Assembly (NCBI GenBank): GCA_016180065.1
Contig: JACPBY010000005.1
Location: 1-64,000 of the forward strand
From: Candidatus Woesearchaeota archaeon
Lineage (GTDB): Archaea; Nanobdellota; Nanobdellia; Woesearchaeales; UBA10216
DNA length: 64,000 nucleotides
Direction of reading: 5' to 3'
Position 1 is the stretch's first letter, and every line of letters starts with the position of its first letter. The position numbers and the translations under genes are program-made. The notes below the pieces were generated by a model that searched no databases, was not told where the DNA came from, and saw nothing but the letters and a program-made list of their open reading frames with translations. Below, piece by piece: positions 25,913-36,800 of the stretch.

Positions 25913-27131
25913 ATGCATTGCCGCCTTTTCCCCTGCGCTCAAGGAAAAAAAGAAAGGCGATTACAATGAGAAGCGCAAAAATGCCAATGAGAATGTAAAG
26001 CCGGTAAGCTGACAGGAAGCCGCTTGCTGCAGAAAGAAAACCTGCAACGGCATCAGTAATGCCGGACACCTTTGGAAAGCGAGGTAGTTTAGCTAGCAGC
26101 TTAACCGGCAGCCTTGCCTTGAGCCATTCCCTGAACACGAAAGCCGCAACTGACGCTGCAATGACAGCAACGGCCACTATGCCAAGCAACAGCTTCAGCT
26201 TATTTTTTCTAACCAAACCAAAAACAAACGCAAGCCAAACAATCCAGCCTTTGCACCACGAAACAGCCTGGCCAAGGCTCCCTGACTTGTACGAATAGAA
26301 AACGGCAGAGATAAAAATGGCTGCTAATGCGGCGGCGGCAGCGCCCTGCCACGCACGCTCAGGCATTCTGCTTACGCGGGATGAGATATTTCCGGCCAGG
26401 CCTGCCAGCCCCTTTTTTGCCTTGCTGCCCAAAGCTTTAACAGAGCGGAATAATTTCTGTGGCAGACCTGGCAGCGCCTTGGCCTTAGATGCAAACGGCG
26501 CAAAAAAATCAGAGGCATTAAATTTGGAGGCGTTGCCTGTAGCGTTAAGCAGTTTTGCCTCCTTTTCAACACCAGCGATGCCTGCCGTGACATTGGAATC
26601 TGTAACACTGGCTTTAGTTGCGTTTGAATCGTGACCAAAAATCACGTCCTTAACGCCCGGCGTAACCCTCACCAGAAAGATAAGAAGAATGACTGCTGCA
26701 AAAAGGGAAATAACCAATATCTCCTTTGCGGCCTTTGCTCCGGTAGCTTGCGCCTCAACTTCAGCAGCTTTGGGGCGGGCAGATACCGTTTTGGGCATTG
26801 CAGGCTTAACAGGCTTAACCACAGCTGCAGCAGCCTTACGAAAAACAACAGCCTCCTCAACAGACTCAGGAATTTCAGGGAAAACAGCCTCCCAGGGATA
26901 GCGCACAGGCTTACGCTTTGCCATCCTGGCTGCCAGAACAGCTACGCCAAGAAATACAAAGACAACAGGAAGCGCCAGAAGCACTATCATAGCTATAGTT
27001 GCTATTGCACTTAAATCAAGCCCTGAAATGCCTGTAGGCAGGATGCCAAAGTAAAACGCAAAGAACAAAACAGGCAGCAGCGCAATGAACAGAAAAACGT
27101 AAAGCCACAATGCCCTGAGTGAGGATCGCAT
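25905..27131 (-). CDS. Hypothetical multi-TM protein
   Basis: Long ORF with N-terminal TMs and several C-terminal TMs. Confidence 0.7.
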   Translation of the reverse strand: MRSSLRALWLYVFLFIALLPVLFFAFYFGILPTGISGLDLSAIATIAMIVLLALPVVFVFLGVAVLAARMAKRKPVRYPWEAVFPEIPESVEEAVVFRKAAAAVVKPVKPAMPKTVSARPKAAEVEAQATGAKAAKEILVISLFAAVILLIFLVRVTPGVKDVIFGHDSNATKASVTDSNVTAGIAGVEKEAKLLNATGNASKFNASDFFAPFASKAKALPGLPQKLFRSVKALGSKAKKGLAGLAGNISSRVSRMPERAWQGAAAAALAAIFISAVFYSYKSGSLGQAVSWCKGWIVWLAFVFGLVRKNKLKLLLGIVAVAVIAASVAAFVFREWLKARLPVKLLAKLPRFPKVSGITDAVAGFLSAASGFLSAYRLYILIGIFALLIVIAFLFFLERRGKGGNASR

Positions 27132-27170
27132 TTCACTACTCCAGAATAGATTCTATTATTTAAAGGTTTT

Positions 27171-27195
27171 CAAAATTCCGCGAAGCGGGATTTTG
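27171..27195. repeat. GC-GAA-GC type hairpin
   Basis: CAAAATTCCGC-GAA-GCGGGATTTTG, 11-bp stem with one G-T pair. Confidence 0.75.
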
Positions 27196-27275
27196 TGTTT
27201 TAACGACGTAACGAACGCTGCCCACAAAAAAAGAAAATAAAAGAAAAAAATAAAGAAAAAATAAAAGAAAAGCCT

Positions 27276-28910
27276 TCAGTAGTATGTCTGGGTGCTTTCC
27301 TCGCCTTCCTTCGGGCCTTTCATCCTTCTGAAGGCAACAACCAGTCCAACCACGACCAGCACAACTATCAAGGCTACCAAGCCAAGCTGCAACAGCTGGG
27401 CAAGGCCTGCAACGCCAACGCCAGGTGCAGCAGATGCACCAACAACGTTAGCTGAAAAAGCCAGCTCCTTGACAACATCGCCTGCCTGGTCCTTGACCCT
27501 TACAACAAGAGTCTCTACTCCAGGAGCTGCACTTTTGCCTGCGGCAACAAACATGTAAACTGTCTGGCTGTCCCCTGGCTTTACTGTAACCACGTTGCTT
27601 GGCGAAAGCCTGACAGACGCCCAGTCAGCTGCCGCCACAGAGAAGCTGTAGGTCCTGGCAGCCGAGCCGTCGTTTGCTATTATCACCGGGTAAGCAACAG
27701 CTGCACCGCCTGCCTCAAGGCTCTGCGGCTCAGTGCTGTAGATTATCTTAACGCCATTCGTCGCAACCGCTGTTGGAGATGCCTCGCACGGGCCTTTTGT
27801 GACTGCAATCTGCTTTCTTGCTGAAACAACCTTATCGCCGTCGTCAAAGGAAACCTCAGCCTTGACATCGTATGTGCCTGGCTTTGCGCACTGGTCAATC
27901 CTGAGGAAGAACTCCTCGGAAGTTGCCGAGTCGTCACTCTTCAGCTCATCTATAAAGTCAGGCGAAGCAGAAACGCCAAGCTCAGGAATGCTAACCTTGA
28001 CCTTGATATCGCCTTCAGTGCTGTCACCAAGGTTCTTTACCCTGACCGTAGCCAGGACTGCCCTTCCTGCCATGATTGTTTCATCAGGGCTGATGCTCAG
28101 CTCCCTTATGACAACCTCATGGTCAGTCGGGGTTACCTTTATCCTGAAGTTCTGGACAATCTCCTCATTGTCTCGTCCGGCAACCACTACCCTGATTCGG
28201 TATGTGTCCTCAGCCGCGCTTTCAGGCAGCCTGAGTTTTAATGACTTCACATATGAAACGCCCTTCTCAACATCAAAAGGCCTTAATGAAGCGCTTGTAG
28301 GATCCCTGCTTGCTACATCAACACCACTGATGAACGCCCTTATCTCAACGTTCCCTGCAGTGGCAAGAGCCTTAAGCTTCACCTTAAGCTCAAACTCATT
28401 GCCCCTCTCCAAATCACGAACGTTTGTTTCTGAAGAGCTCAACTCAAAGTTGTCAACCTCAACAGCCTCAATGCTCACAGGCACCTTATTTGACACAGGG
28501 GCTGGCGGAACAACAGGAGTTCCTGAAACAACAGCTGTTGCAATTGCGGTTGCAACCTCAGCTGTGTTCGCGGTTGCCTGCGCAGTCAAAGTGGCAATGG
28601 TGCCAACCGCGGCATTGGATGGAACATTAACCGTGAACTCTGCGACACATGATGCTGTGCTGCATGAAACAGTATTCTGGGGTGTTATCGGCCATGCAAC
28701 GTTGTTAACCAAGGTCACGGTTGCAATTGTCTGGCCTGCGGTTGAGTTTATTGCTGTGACCGTTGCCTTAAATGACGTGCCTGCGGCAACATTTGCAGGA
28801 ACACCTGAAACAGAAACGGTTGGCGGAAGTGCCAGGGTAGCGGTAGCAAGCAGAAGCATGCTGAGAACAGCCATCAAAAGAACAACAAACGAACCCTTAG
28901 ACAGACTCAT
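27276..28910 (-). CDS. Secreted CARDB/Ig-like protein with C-terminal TM
   Basis: Signal 'MSLSKGSFVVLLMAVLSMLLLATATLA'; repeated beta-rich domains; C-terminal TM 'LLQLGLVALIVVLVVVGLVVAF'. Confidence 0.8.
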   Translation of the reverse strand: MSLSKGSFVVLLMAVLSMLLLATATLALPPTVSVSGVPANVAAGTSFKATVTAINSTAGQTIATVTLVNNVAWPITPQNTVSCSTASCVAEFTVNVPSNAAVGTIATLTAQATANTAEVATAIATAVVSGTPVVPPAPVSNKVPVSIEAVEVDNFELSSSETNVRDLERGNEFELKVKLKALATAGNVEIRAFISGVDVASRDPTSASLRPFDVEKGVSYVKSLKLRLPESAAEDTYRIRVVVAGRDNEEIVQNFRIKVTPTDHEVVIRELSISPDETIMAGRAVLATVRVKNLGDSTEGDIKVKVSIPELGVSASPDFIDELKSDDSATSEEFFLRIDQCAKPGTYDVKAEVSFDDGDKVVSARKQIAVTKGPCEASPTAVATNGVKIIYSTEPQSLEAGGAAVAYPVIIANDGSAARTYSFSVAAADWASVRLSPSNVVTVKPGDSQTVYMFVAAGKSAAPGVETLVVRVKDQAGDVVKELAFSANVVGASAAPGVGVAGLAQLLQLGLVALIVVLVVVGLVVAFRRMKGPKEGEESTQTYY

Positions 28911-29072
28911 TTTCAAACCACCCCAACACGATTTTATCCAGTTAGCGCAAAACATGCGTCATGCCTGCTGAATATTGTCACCGTTAAAGGAAGCTCCTAT
29001 ATAAACATTTCGCTTTTTTAGCATACAAGAGTAGTTACTTTATTTTTTAATTTTATAGTGGTTAACTATTGT

Positions 29073-29477
29073 TCACGAGGACAAAACAGGCCTGTGCCTT
29101 ATCCTCCTTCCCTGCTCGCTGCTTAATACCACCCTGACGTAAGGGTCAAACATGTCTGGAACAGGAATTTCAAGGTGAACTGTTTTTTTCCCTGACTTTG
29201 AAAAATCAACCTTCCTGCCTGCCCTGATGCCGGCCTCAGGAATGGAAACCACAATCCTGGAATCCGCAAGGCTCTTCTTTGACTCCAGACTAACAAAGAC
29301 AAAGGCATCTGCCTGCCCCGAATCTTTCACTGCGGTTATGCGCCTTACATTCATGGGCTTCTCAGCAGCAGCCACATTAGCTGCGGAAGAAATGACCAAC
29401 ACAAAAAAAACAGCCGAAACAAGCAGAAGCCTCAACATCCTTGACGAAACCATTTTTGCCAACCCCCCTTTACCCAC
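29073..29477 (-). CDS. Small exported CARDB-like protein
   Basis: Signal peptide 'MLRLLLVSAVFFVLVISSAANVAAA' plus a short beta-rich domain. Confidence 0.6.
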   Translation of the reverse strand: MGKGGLAKMVSSRMLRLLLVSAVFFVLVISSAANVAAAEKPMNVRRITAVKDSGQADAFVFVSLESKKSLADSRIVVSIPEAGIRAGRKVDFSKSGKKTVHLEIPVPDMFDPYVRVVLSSEQGRRIRHRPVLSS

Positions 29478-29582
29478 ATCAGCCGCGGTTAACCACCAAC
29501 CAAAGAACGCTATTATATAAAGTTTTTGGAAGTGACGCTACTTTAGAATAGAAACACGACGTGGTTAACGGCTATTGCACAA

Positions 29583-30816
29583 TTAACAGCTCCCACTGAT
29601 GACAAAGCTCCTGTGGACTGCCCGGGTGAACCTGTTATTGTTTACCGTAAACCTTAGAAGGTATGTGCCCTCAGGAGCATTCTCAGGAACATCAATTCCC
29701 AGGAACCTGGGCAGCTTGTCATCCGAAGCCATCTTCAGAGGGCCTATCCTTGACCTGAGGTCAAGCTCAGGCACAAAGGCTGAAAACACAACATCCTTCA
29801 GAATTGCCCTGCCTGTATTCTGGACCTTGACAGCCAGAAGCGCAGACTCCCCCGGCTTCACACAGTCAGAATCCGGGAACGAGAGCGAGCGCATGAAAAG
29901 CGGCTGTAATGGAAACCTGACAGTAATATCCTGCAAAGGCCTTGGCACAACACGCTGGACTTGCGGAACAGCTGCTGCACGAGAGACAGCAGGCAAGGGC
30001 ACAGCAAGGGCTGCTGTTGTTACGCCACTGTCAGAGACAAAGCCTGACTCCTGATTTACCGAGTCCTTGCTCCTCGCCCTGAAAGTGTAAGCAGTATTTG
30101 GGGTTGCCGGGGCATTAACAAGAAATGTTGCACTGCACGTTGCCTGAATGCCAACGCAATCAAAAGAGGCAATCTTAACATTGTTGGAATTGAAAAGGTT
30201 GAGCTCCCTCACATCAATATCGTCAGTGCCTGTAACTGCAATGCCAAGCTGAGCGCCGGGAGCAGCTGAAGCAGGAACATCAATTGAAACATGGGGAAGA
30301 TTGTCAACAACAGGCTGCTGAGGCGGAACATCAGCAGGAGGGCTGAAGCAGCTGACAGGAACGCTCGGGTCAGCAAAAACTTTCTGGCAGCCAAAAGTGC
30401 ATGTTTCAATAGTGACCCACTGCTTAGTGCAGTCAGCAAACAGCTTTTCCCTCTGCCTGTCAAAGCCATTTGGTGAGCAACGGTAATTGTCAATGAATTT
30501 CTCGGTGCAGCCGACTGGCTGTCCACACTCAACAGGATGCAACAAAGCATAATCATTATCAGCACAACCAACAGCCTCACCACACTCAACAGGATGGGCT
30601 AAGGCATAATCGTTGTCACTACATCCAACGGGCTGGCCACATTCTTCCGGATGAGCCAAAGCATAATCATTATCAGCACAACCAACAGCCTCACCACACT
30701 CACAATAAAGCATAATCATTATCGCCGCAGTTTGGTGTTGAGCTGCCAACAGATGCAAAGGCAGGAAAAAGAATAGCCAATGCAAGAATAAAGCTCAAAA
30801 GGTTTTTCAGATTCAT
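29583..30816 (-). pseudogene. Secreted CARDB-like protein with tandem 'CG(E/Q)xVGCxDNDYALxHP' repeats; signal peptide is out of frame
   Basis: Signal ORF ATG 30816 'MNLKNLLSFILALAILFPAFASVGSSTPNCGDNDYALL*' ends in TGA inside the first repeat. The repeat and body continue in another frame. Confidence 0.7.
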
Positions 30817-30855
30817 GGCAGACACCACTGCTATTACAGACCAAGCGCCCCTTCA

Positions 30856-32052
30856 CTACTTGGGCACAATCATCCCAACTTGTGAAGGAGAGAGGGCTGT
30901 TTGAAGGAAGCCTGTAAATGCGGCAGGGTCTGTTTCCTCGAGTTTGATTGTTCTGTTGCCGCTGCCTTCATAAGCTGCCAGAGCAATTACGCCACCCTTG
31001 GTTACTTCCAGTGTAACAAACTCGCCGTCATCAGCACTGATAGTGTCGTTTGTAAACGTCCTTAAATTGTCTGCTGAAACAACAAGCGCCCTGACAAGGC
31101 CGCTTTCATCTGATGCCCTGGCTGCCCTCAGAACAGATACCGGAACAACATAGCCTGCATTGTTAAGGTACCGCTGAAGTGTGCCGGCAACCGGAGTTGC
31201 TGTCGGAGGCACTGCAGTAGGCATAGCTGTTGGAACTACGGTAGGCACAGGGGTTGCAGCCGTCTGCAGCCTTGAAGCCAAGTCGTCAACCTCCTGGCCA
31301 AGCAGCACAACATCAGAAGCTTTAGCATAGCCGGAATTAGCCAGGGTAACAGCAACGTAAGCTTTCATTATATCAAGTTGCTTTTCACTGACAACGCCAA
31401 TCCTGAGTTCCAAGGCAGGCTTAAGAACATCTTCCACATACTTGTCAATTGCGGTTGTGACTGCAGTGTTAAGCTGGTCAGGGCTTAACTGTCCTGCACT
31501 TATCTCGGCTCTGATTTGAGGCATCAGTGTATTAGCGACGTAGCTTTCAAGGCCCTGCTGGCTCAAAGGCTCGGCATAAGCGGGAGGAGGGGATGGCGGG
31601 GCACTAAGAGGCCTGTGCCCAAAAGGCTGCCGAACCAAAAGAGAAGCGGCAATAAGAGCACCGCCAACCAAGCCGCCAGCTATGAAAGGCCTTGCCTTTT
31701 TCGTTGCCAATCCGGCAACTGCTCCTGTGGTTGCAATTACTGCACCAGCAAGGCCAAGGTAGTTGCCTGTGTAGAACTGAACGGCATTTTGCCAAATCGG
31801 AATTCCAGGAGTGAGCTTGTCAGCAAGTGCCAAACCAAGGCCAAGGGTAACAGCGGTGTCAAGGGTACGCCTTGTTGCGCTGCCCGCATTGGAAATCTGG
31901 GCTTTTACACCCGGAGGGATATTAGCTGAAGGCGATATACTAGCGTGAACCAGATACTGCGCAAGGTCATGGAAGGCGTTTAATGCAACACCGTCAACGG
32001 CCCTTGCAGGCGCTAATGCGACATTCTTAACAAAACGCGTAACACGGCTCAT
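30856..32052 (-). CDS. Hypothetical membrane protein
   Basis: 'MSRVTRFVKNVALAPARAVDGVALNAFHDLAQYLV...' from ATG 32052; TM segments and a P/T-rich linker. The longer track ORF overlaps a divergent promoter region. Confidence 0.65.
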   Translation of the reverse strand: MSRVTRFVKNVALAPARAVDGVALNAFHDLAQYLVHASISPSANIPPGVKAQISNAGSATRRTLDTAVTLGLGLALADKLTPGIPIWQNAVQFYTGNYLGLAGAVIATTGAVAGLATKKARPFIAGGLVGGALIAASLLVRQPFGHRPLSAPPSPPPAYAEPLSQQGLESYVANTLMPQIRAEISAGQLSPDQLNTAVTTAIDKYVEDVLKPALELRIGVVSEKQLDIMKAYVAVTLANSGYAKASDVVLLGQEVDDLASRLQTAATPVPTVVPTAMPTAVPPTATPVAGTLQRYLNNAGYVVPVSVLRAARASDESGLVRALVVSADNLRTFTNDTISADDGEFVTLEVTKGGVIALAAYEGSGNRTIKLEETDPAAFTGFLQTALSPSQVGMIVPK

Positions 32053-32234
32053 CAAAAACCACCCCACAAACAACCTGACAAAGCATAATGCTGGCAATGC
32101 GTGAATGAAGCAGAATTTAAAAATCTTTCTACTTGTAACCATTCTATAATAGAAACAGTAAAGCTCCCTGTGCTTAGTGGCAGCAATCCACGCAGCAACA
32201 ATTAAAAACAGCCTGGCGTGGCAGCAAGGCTGAA

Positions 32235-33356
32235 ATGGCAGATTCAGTGACAGTGGTTGGGGCAGGCCCTGCAGGAAGCTTTTCCGCTTACCTTCTGGCA
32301 AAAAGAGGGCTTGACGTGCAGGTTTTTGAGGAGCACGCAACCATTGGGGAGCCTGTGGCATGCACAGGAGTAATTACGGGAGATATTCTTTCACGGCGGC
32401 TTCAACTGCCGAAAGAATTGATTGTGAACAGGATTGCAAAAGCAAGGATAATTGCGCCAGGCATGGAGCTTATTGAAATAAAGCTCAAGAATGACATAAT
32501 AATAGACAGGGCAGGCTTTGACAGGCACATAGCGGCAATGGCCCGGGAGGCAGGGGCAAGGTTTTTCGTGAACCACAGGTTTGAAGGATTTGAGCACAAC
32601 AACCAGAGAATCGTTGCGGCTGTAAAAGATAAAGAGAAAAACGAAATTAAAAAGATTGAGACCACTTATCTGATAGGGGCTGACGGGCCAATAAGCACAG
32701 TAGCCAAGGCAGCGGGGCTGTTCGGCAGCAGAGAATTTTATACGGGCATCCAGGCAACAATCCGTTTTGCCAACGACAATGCAATTGACTTTTACCCGAG
32801 CGAAGACGGAATAGCCTGGGTTGTGCCTGAGAACGAAAGGATTGCAAGGGTTGGGATTGCAGCAAGAAGGGAAGCAAGTTCATATTTCAGGAGATTCATC
32901 ACTGCTGTTGCGGGCGAGGGCTATGAAAAGAGAATCATCGGGTGGCAGGCAGGGCCCATCCCTCTTTACAGCCCCAGGCTGAAATCCGCAACGAAAGATG
33001 GCAAAATCCTGCTTGCCGGCGATGCAGCAGCCATGGTCAAGGCAACGACCCTTGGCGGCATAAACCAGAGCCTCATGGCTGCAGAAGCTGCAGCAGAATC
33101 GATAACGAAAGATTACGGCTACGAAATGCTGTGGAAAAAAAGGATGGGCAGGGACCTCTGGCTGTCATTGCTGATGAGAAAGGCTATGGAACGGTTTAGC
33201 AACAAGGACTATGACAAACTGGTGGGCGTGTTCCGGAAGAAAAAGAACAGGCAGCTGCTGGAAGAATACGACAGGGATGAGCCAACACGGTTTGCGCTTA
33301 AGCTGCTGCTTGGGGAGCCCAGGCTGCTGATGCTAGCAAGGAAAGTGTTATTCTGA
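32235..33356 (+). CDS. Geranylgeranyl reductase family FAD oxidoreductase
   Basis: 'VTVVGAGPAGSFSAYLLAKRGLDVQVFEEH', 'YLIGADGPISTVAKAAGL', 'ILLAGDAAAMVKATTLGGINQSLMAAEAAAESI'. Confidence 0.92.
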   Translation: MADSVTVVGAGPAGSFSAYLLAKRGLDVQVFEEHATIGEPVACTGVITGDILSRRLQLPKELIVNRIAKARIIAPGMELIEIKLKNDIIIDRAGFDRHIAAMAREAGARFFVNHRFEGFEHNNQRIVAAVKDKEKNEIKKIETTYLIGADGPISTVAKAAGLFGSREFYTGIQATIRFANDNAIDFYPSEDGIAWVVPENERIARVGIAARREASSYFRRFITAVAGEGYEKRIIGWQAGPIPLYSPRLKSATKDGKILLAGDAAAMVKATTLGGINQSLMAAEAAAESITKDYGYEMLWKKRMGRDLWLSLLMRKAMERFSNKDYDKLVGVFRKKKNRQLLEEYDRDEPTRFALKLLLGEPRLLMLARKVLF

Positions 33357-33627
33357 AAAAAAAGAAAAACGCGGGTTCACAGAACCCGGCTATTCTACTG
33401 GTTACCAGACTCTTATTATTGATTAAGTCTTAACTAGTATTTAACATTTTCTACGATTTCTAAAGTAGCAGCAAAAAATTTCCGAGAAAAACGAAAGTTT
33501 TACGTTTTTAAAGCTTAAAAAACGAAATAATTCCGCTGCGGTCGCAATTATTATTATTTTTTCGCAACATTTTCGTAAAATTCCCGCATAAGCTTATGAA
33601 TTTCTGGAACAAAGATGTTGTGGGGCT

Positions 33628-33740
33628 GCCGCGGTGGCAGAACCTGGTTATTGCGCCAGCTTCAGAGGCTGGTGAGGGTTACCAGACTCTCATGTGGGTT
33701 CAAAACAGCTGAAGAAGCTGTGAAAATCCCGCCCGCGGCG
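33628..33740 (+). tRNA. tRNA-Leu(CAG) with 22-nt T-loop intron (33705-33726)
   Basis: Acceptor GCCGCGG/CCGCGGC; D-arm GCAG/TTGC; anticodon arm CCAGC-TTCAGAG-GCTGG; long variable arm TGAGGG/CTCTCA; T-arm GTGGG-TTCAAA[intron]T-CCCGC. Confidence 0.88.
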
Positions 33741-33823
33741 CCCCTCTTCCCGCTTTTGCCAAAACTGAAATCCGCAACACATATAAATAGCGCTTAAATT
33801 CGGCGTAGCGGGGAAATATTCTC

Positions 33824-36800
33824 ATGGTTGAAGAAAGCAAAAAAGACACTGCAGAGAAAGGCACGGCAGAAGGCAAAAAGGGCTTTGGAGAAGGCATAGA
33901 GGTAGTGAAAGAAACCCCACCTGAGGAGAAGGACATAGAAATCAACTTCAACCTTGGCAAGATTTTCTCATTCTTCAAAAAAAAGGAAAAGAGTGGTGCA
34001 AGTGAACCTGCTGCGCAAAAAACAGAACACCATCACCTTCACCACGCTACGCAGGATGCCAGAAAAGCGGATGCGGAAGGCGAGGATATCTCGCTGGACA
34101 TCAAGTCAATCACGAACTTCTTAAGCAAGAGAGGGGCAACAATCCTGCTCATATTGGGAATCCTCGTTGCAGTCTGGATGACAGCCAATGTAAGGCTGCA
34201 GCCAGCACAGCTGCACTTTGCAGAAGAATGGGCAAAAAATTCTGTTTACAACACAATACAAAACGACATCCAGAATGCAATAAGCGAGCAATACCCAAAC
34301 CTGCCTGACGCAAGAAAAAGCCAGATACTTGCGGATGAAATCAGCAAGGCAATGAAAAGCAAAGCTTATGTTTTCAAGACAGGCCAATATACAGGCCAGC
34401 AAATAGACATAAAGAGCCAGATAAAAGGCACAGCTGACTTCATAAAAGACTTTTACCGCGATGAAAACGGCAGGCCCTACAGCCCGGACATCGACCCATA
34501 TTACTGGAACCGCTATGCGAAGAACATCATTGAAAAAGGCCACGTTGGCGATGAAGCCCGGAATGGCGTTCAATGGGACACTTACCAGGTTGCCCCGCTT
34601 GGGAGGAAGATATCATCCTATGATTTTTTCTTCCCCTACTTCCTGGCATACCTTTACAAGGCCACCAGGCTGTTCAACCCGTCAATCACGCTGTGGAGCG
34701 TGCAAACCACAGTATATCCTGTGCTTATAACAGGGCTTACCGTCCTGCTGATTTTCCTCCTGCTTAGGAAGGTTGCGGGAAACATCGGAGGATTTTTCGG
34801 GGCGCTCATGGCAGGGCTGCACGCCGCTTACGTCAACAGGACCATCCACGGCGACAACGATACAATAGTCGTCTTGTTTGCAATACTGACGCTCTACTTC
34901 TTTGTTCAGGCAATTTACGAGCGAAAGACCATACGGCAGCTGGCGTTTGCCGCCCTTGCAGGATTGTCTGTTGCACTATACAGCATAGCCTGGGGAGGAT
35001 GGTGGTTCGTCTTTGTGTTCGTGCTGGCAGCTGCAGCTGCTGCAATTGGTGCAGCCATAACAGTCAAGCTGCTGAAAACAAGGCCTTTTGGCTCCATAGG
35101 CAGCATCGCGAAGGCGGTAAAGGAAGAGCTGAAAGGAACTGCTGGGAAGCGGTTCGTAATCCCAACAGCAGCATTCCTGGCAGCAACAGCGGCATTCGTA
35201 AGCGCCTTTTCAGGATTCGGCAAGCTTCTTGAACTTCCATCACTCCTGTTCGGGGTAACAACGCTGAAGACACCGGTACTCACTGCCCTGTGGCCAAACG
35301 TGCTGACAACAGTTGCTGAACTTAACGAGGGAAACTTTGACCAGGTTGTAAGCAGCATAACCCCCAGCATATTCTGGATTTCTGCTGCGAGCGCCGCAAT
35401 ACTGGCGCTGGCTGCAGTGATGAACTTCGGATTCGTAAAAAGGCTTAAAGGGATTGAGGCCAGGGAAGAGAAAGCGCTTTACTCTGTTTTCTTCGCCATG
35501 CTGGTGCTGGTCTGGTTTGTCGGCACAATATATGCAAGCACAAAAGGCATAAGGTTCGTGCTTCTGCTGGCGCCAATGGCAGGGATTGGCTTCGGAATAA
35601 CGCTGGGCCTTGCATTCAGAGCAGCAATGTGGCTCAACGAGAACTTCCTCAGGGTCAACAAGCTTGCGGCAGCAGCAACCGTATTCCTAATCCTTGCAAC
35701 AGCAGCCTACTCAACAGACATGACCAAAAAAGCTGAAAGCATAGCCAAAAACGACGTGCCAATAATCAATGACGCGTGGTACAACTCACTCACAGCGATA
35801 AGGGACGACTCAGACAATGCCACGAAGAGCGCAATAATAACCTCATGGTGGGATTTTGGGCACCACTTCAAGTCCATAGCAGACCGGAGAGTCACGTTTG
35901 ACGGCACAACGCAGCAATACCCGCCTGCCCACTGGGCTGGCAGGTTCTTCATGACAAAAAACGAAACAGAAGCCATAGGCATATTAAGGATGCTGGACTG
36001 CGGAAGCAACAGCGCCTTTGACGAGCTATACAACATAACAAATGACTTTGTCGGCTCAATAAAAATACTGCATGAGCTGATAGCGACGCCATCGGTGGAA
36101 GAAGCGAAGAGCATCCTGACACGGAAGCACAACCTGACAGGCGAACAGGCTGAAAAAGTGCTGAGATATACACACTGCCAGCCGCCGGAGGGCTATGTCA
36201 TAGCTTCGGAAGACATGATAGGCAAGTCTGGGGTGTGGGGCCATTTCGGAAGCTGGGACTTTGAGCGCGGCGCAATATGGCAAACACTCAAAGGCAAGAA
36301 CCAGAAAGAAGCTGTTGCCGCAATGAAGGAAACATACAACTACTCCGAAGAGAAGGCCAGATCAATCTACGGGGAAATCCAAAGCATAAGGAATGACCGC
36401 GACGCCAACAACTGGATAGCGCCGTGGCCGAGCTTCTCTGGAGACACAAGCGGGTGCCAGGTGCTCGTAAGGGCAGACAACACTACAGAAGGCGAAGAGA
36501 AAATTGCAAGGTGCGGGAACGGCCTTGTAGTCAACCTTTCAACGCACGACGCCTATTTCCCGGCAGAGGAAGGAAAAATCCTTCACCCAATATCATTTGT
36601 TTACCTGACAAACGAAACAGGAACAGAAGAACTCATCGAGAAAACATATGAGAGCGACACGATACCGCAAAGGTTCTCAATAATACTTGTGCCAACAGGA
36701 GACTGGCAGGGCAACAGCTACAGCGGCTACTACGCTGCCGTGGCAAGCCCGGAGCAGGCAGCAGGCATGTTCACAAGAATGTTCCTCATGGAAGGAAGGG

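Noticed and set aside
33399-33420. GGTTACCAGACTCT repeated from the tRNA-Leu variable arm
   Set aside because: Only a 14-nt match including the palindrome CTGGTTACCAG; could be chance, and there is no att-like extension.
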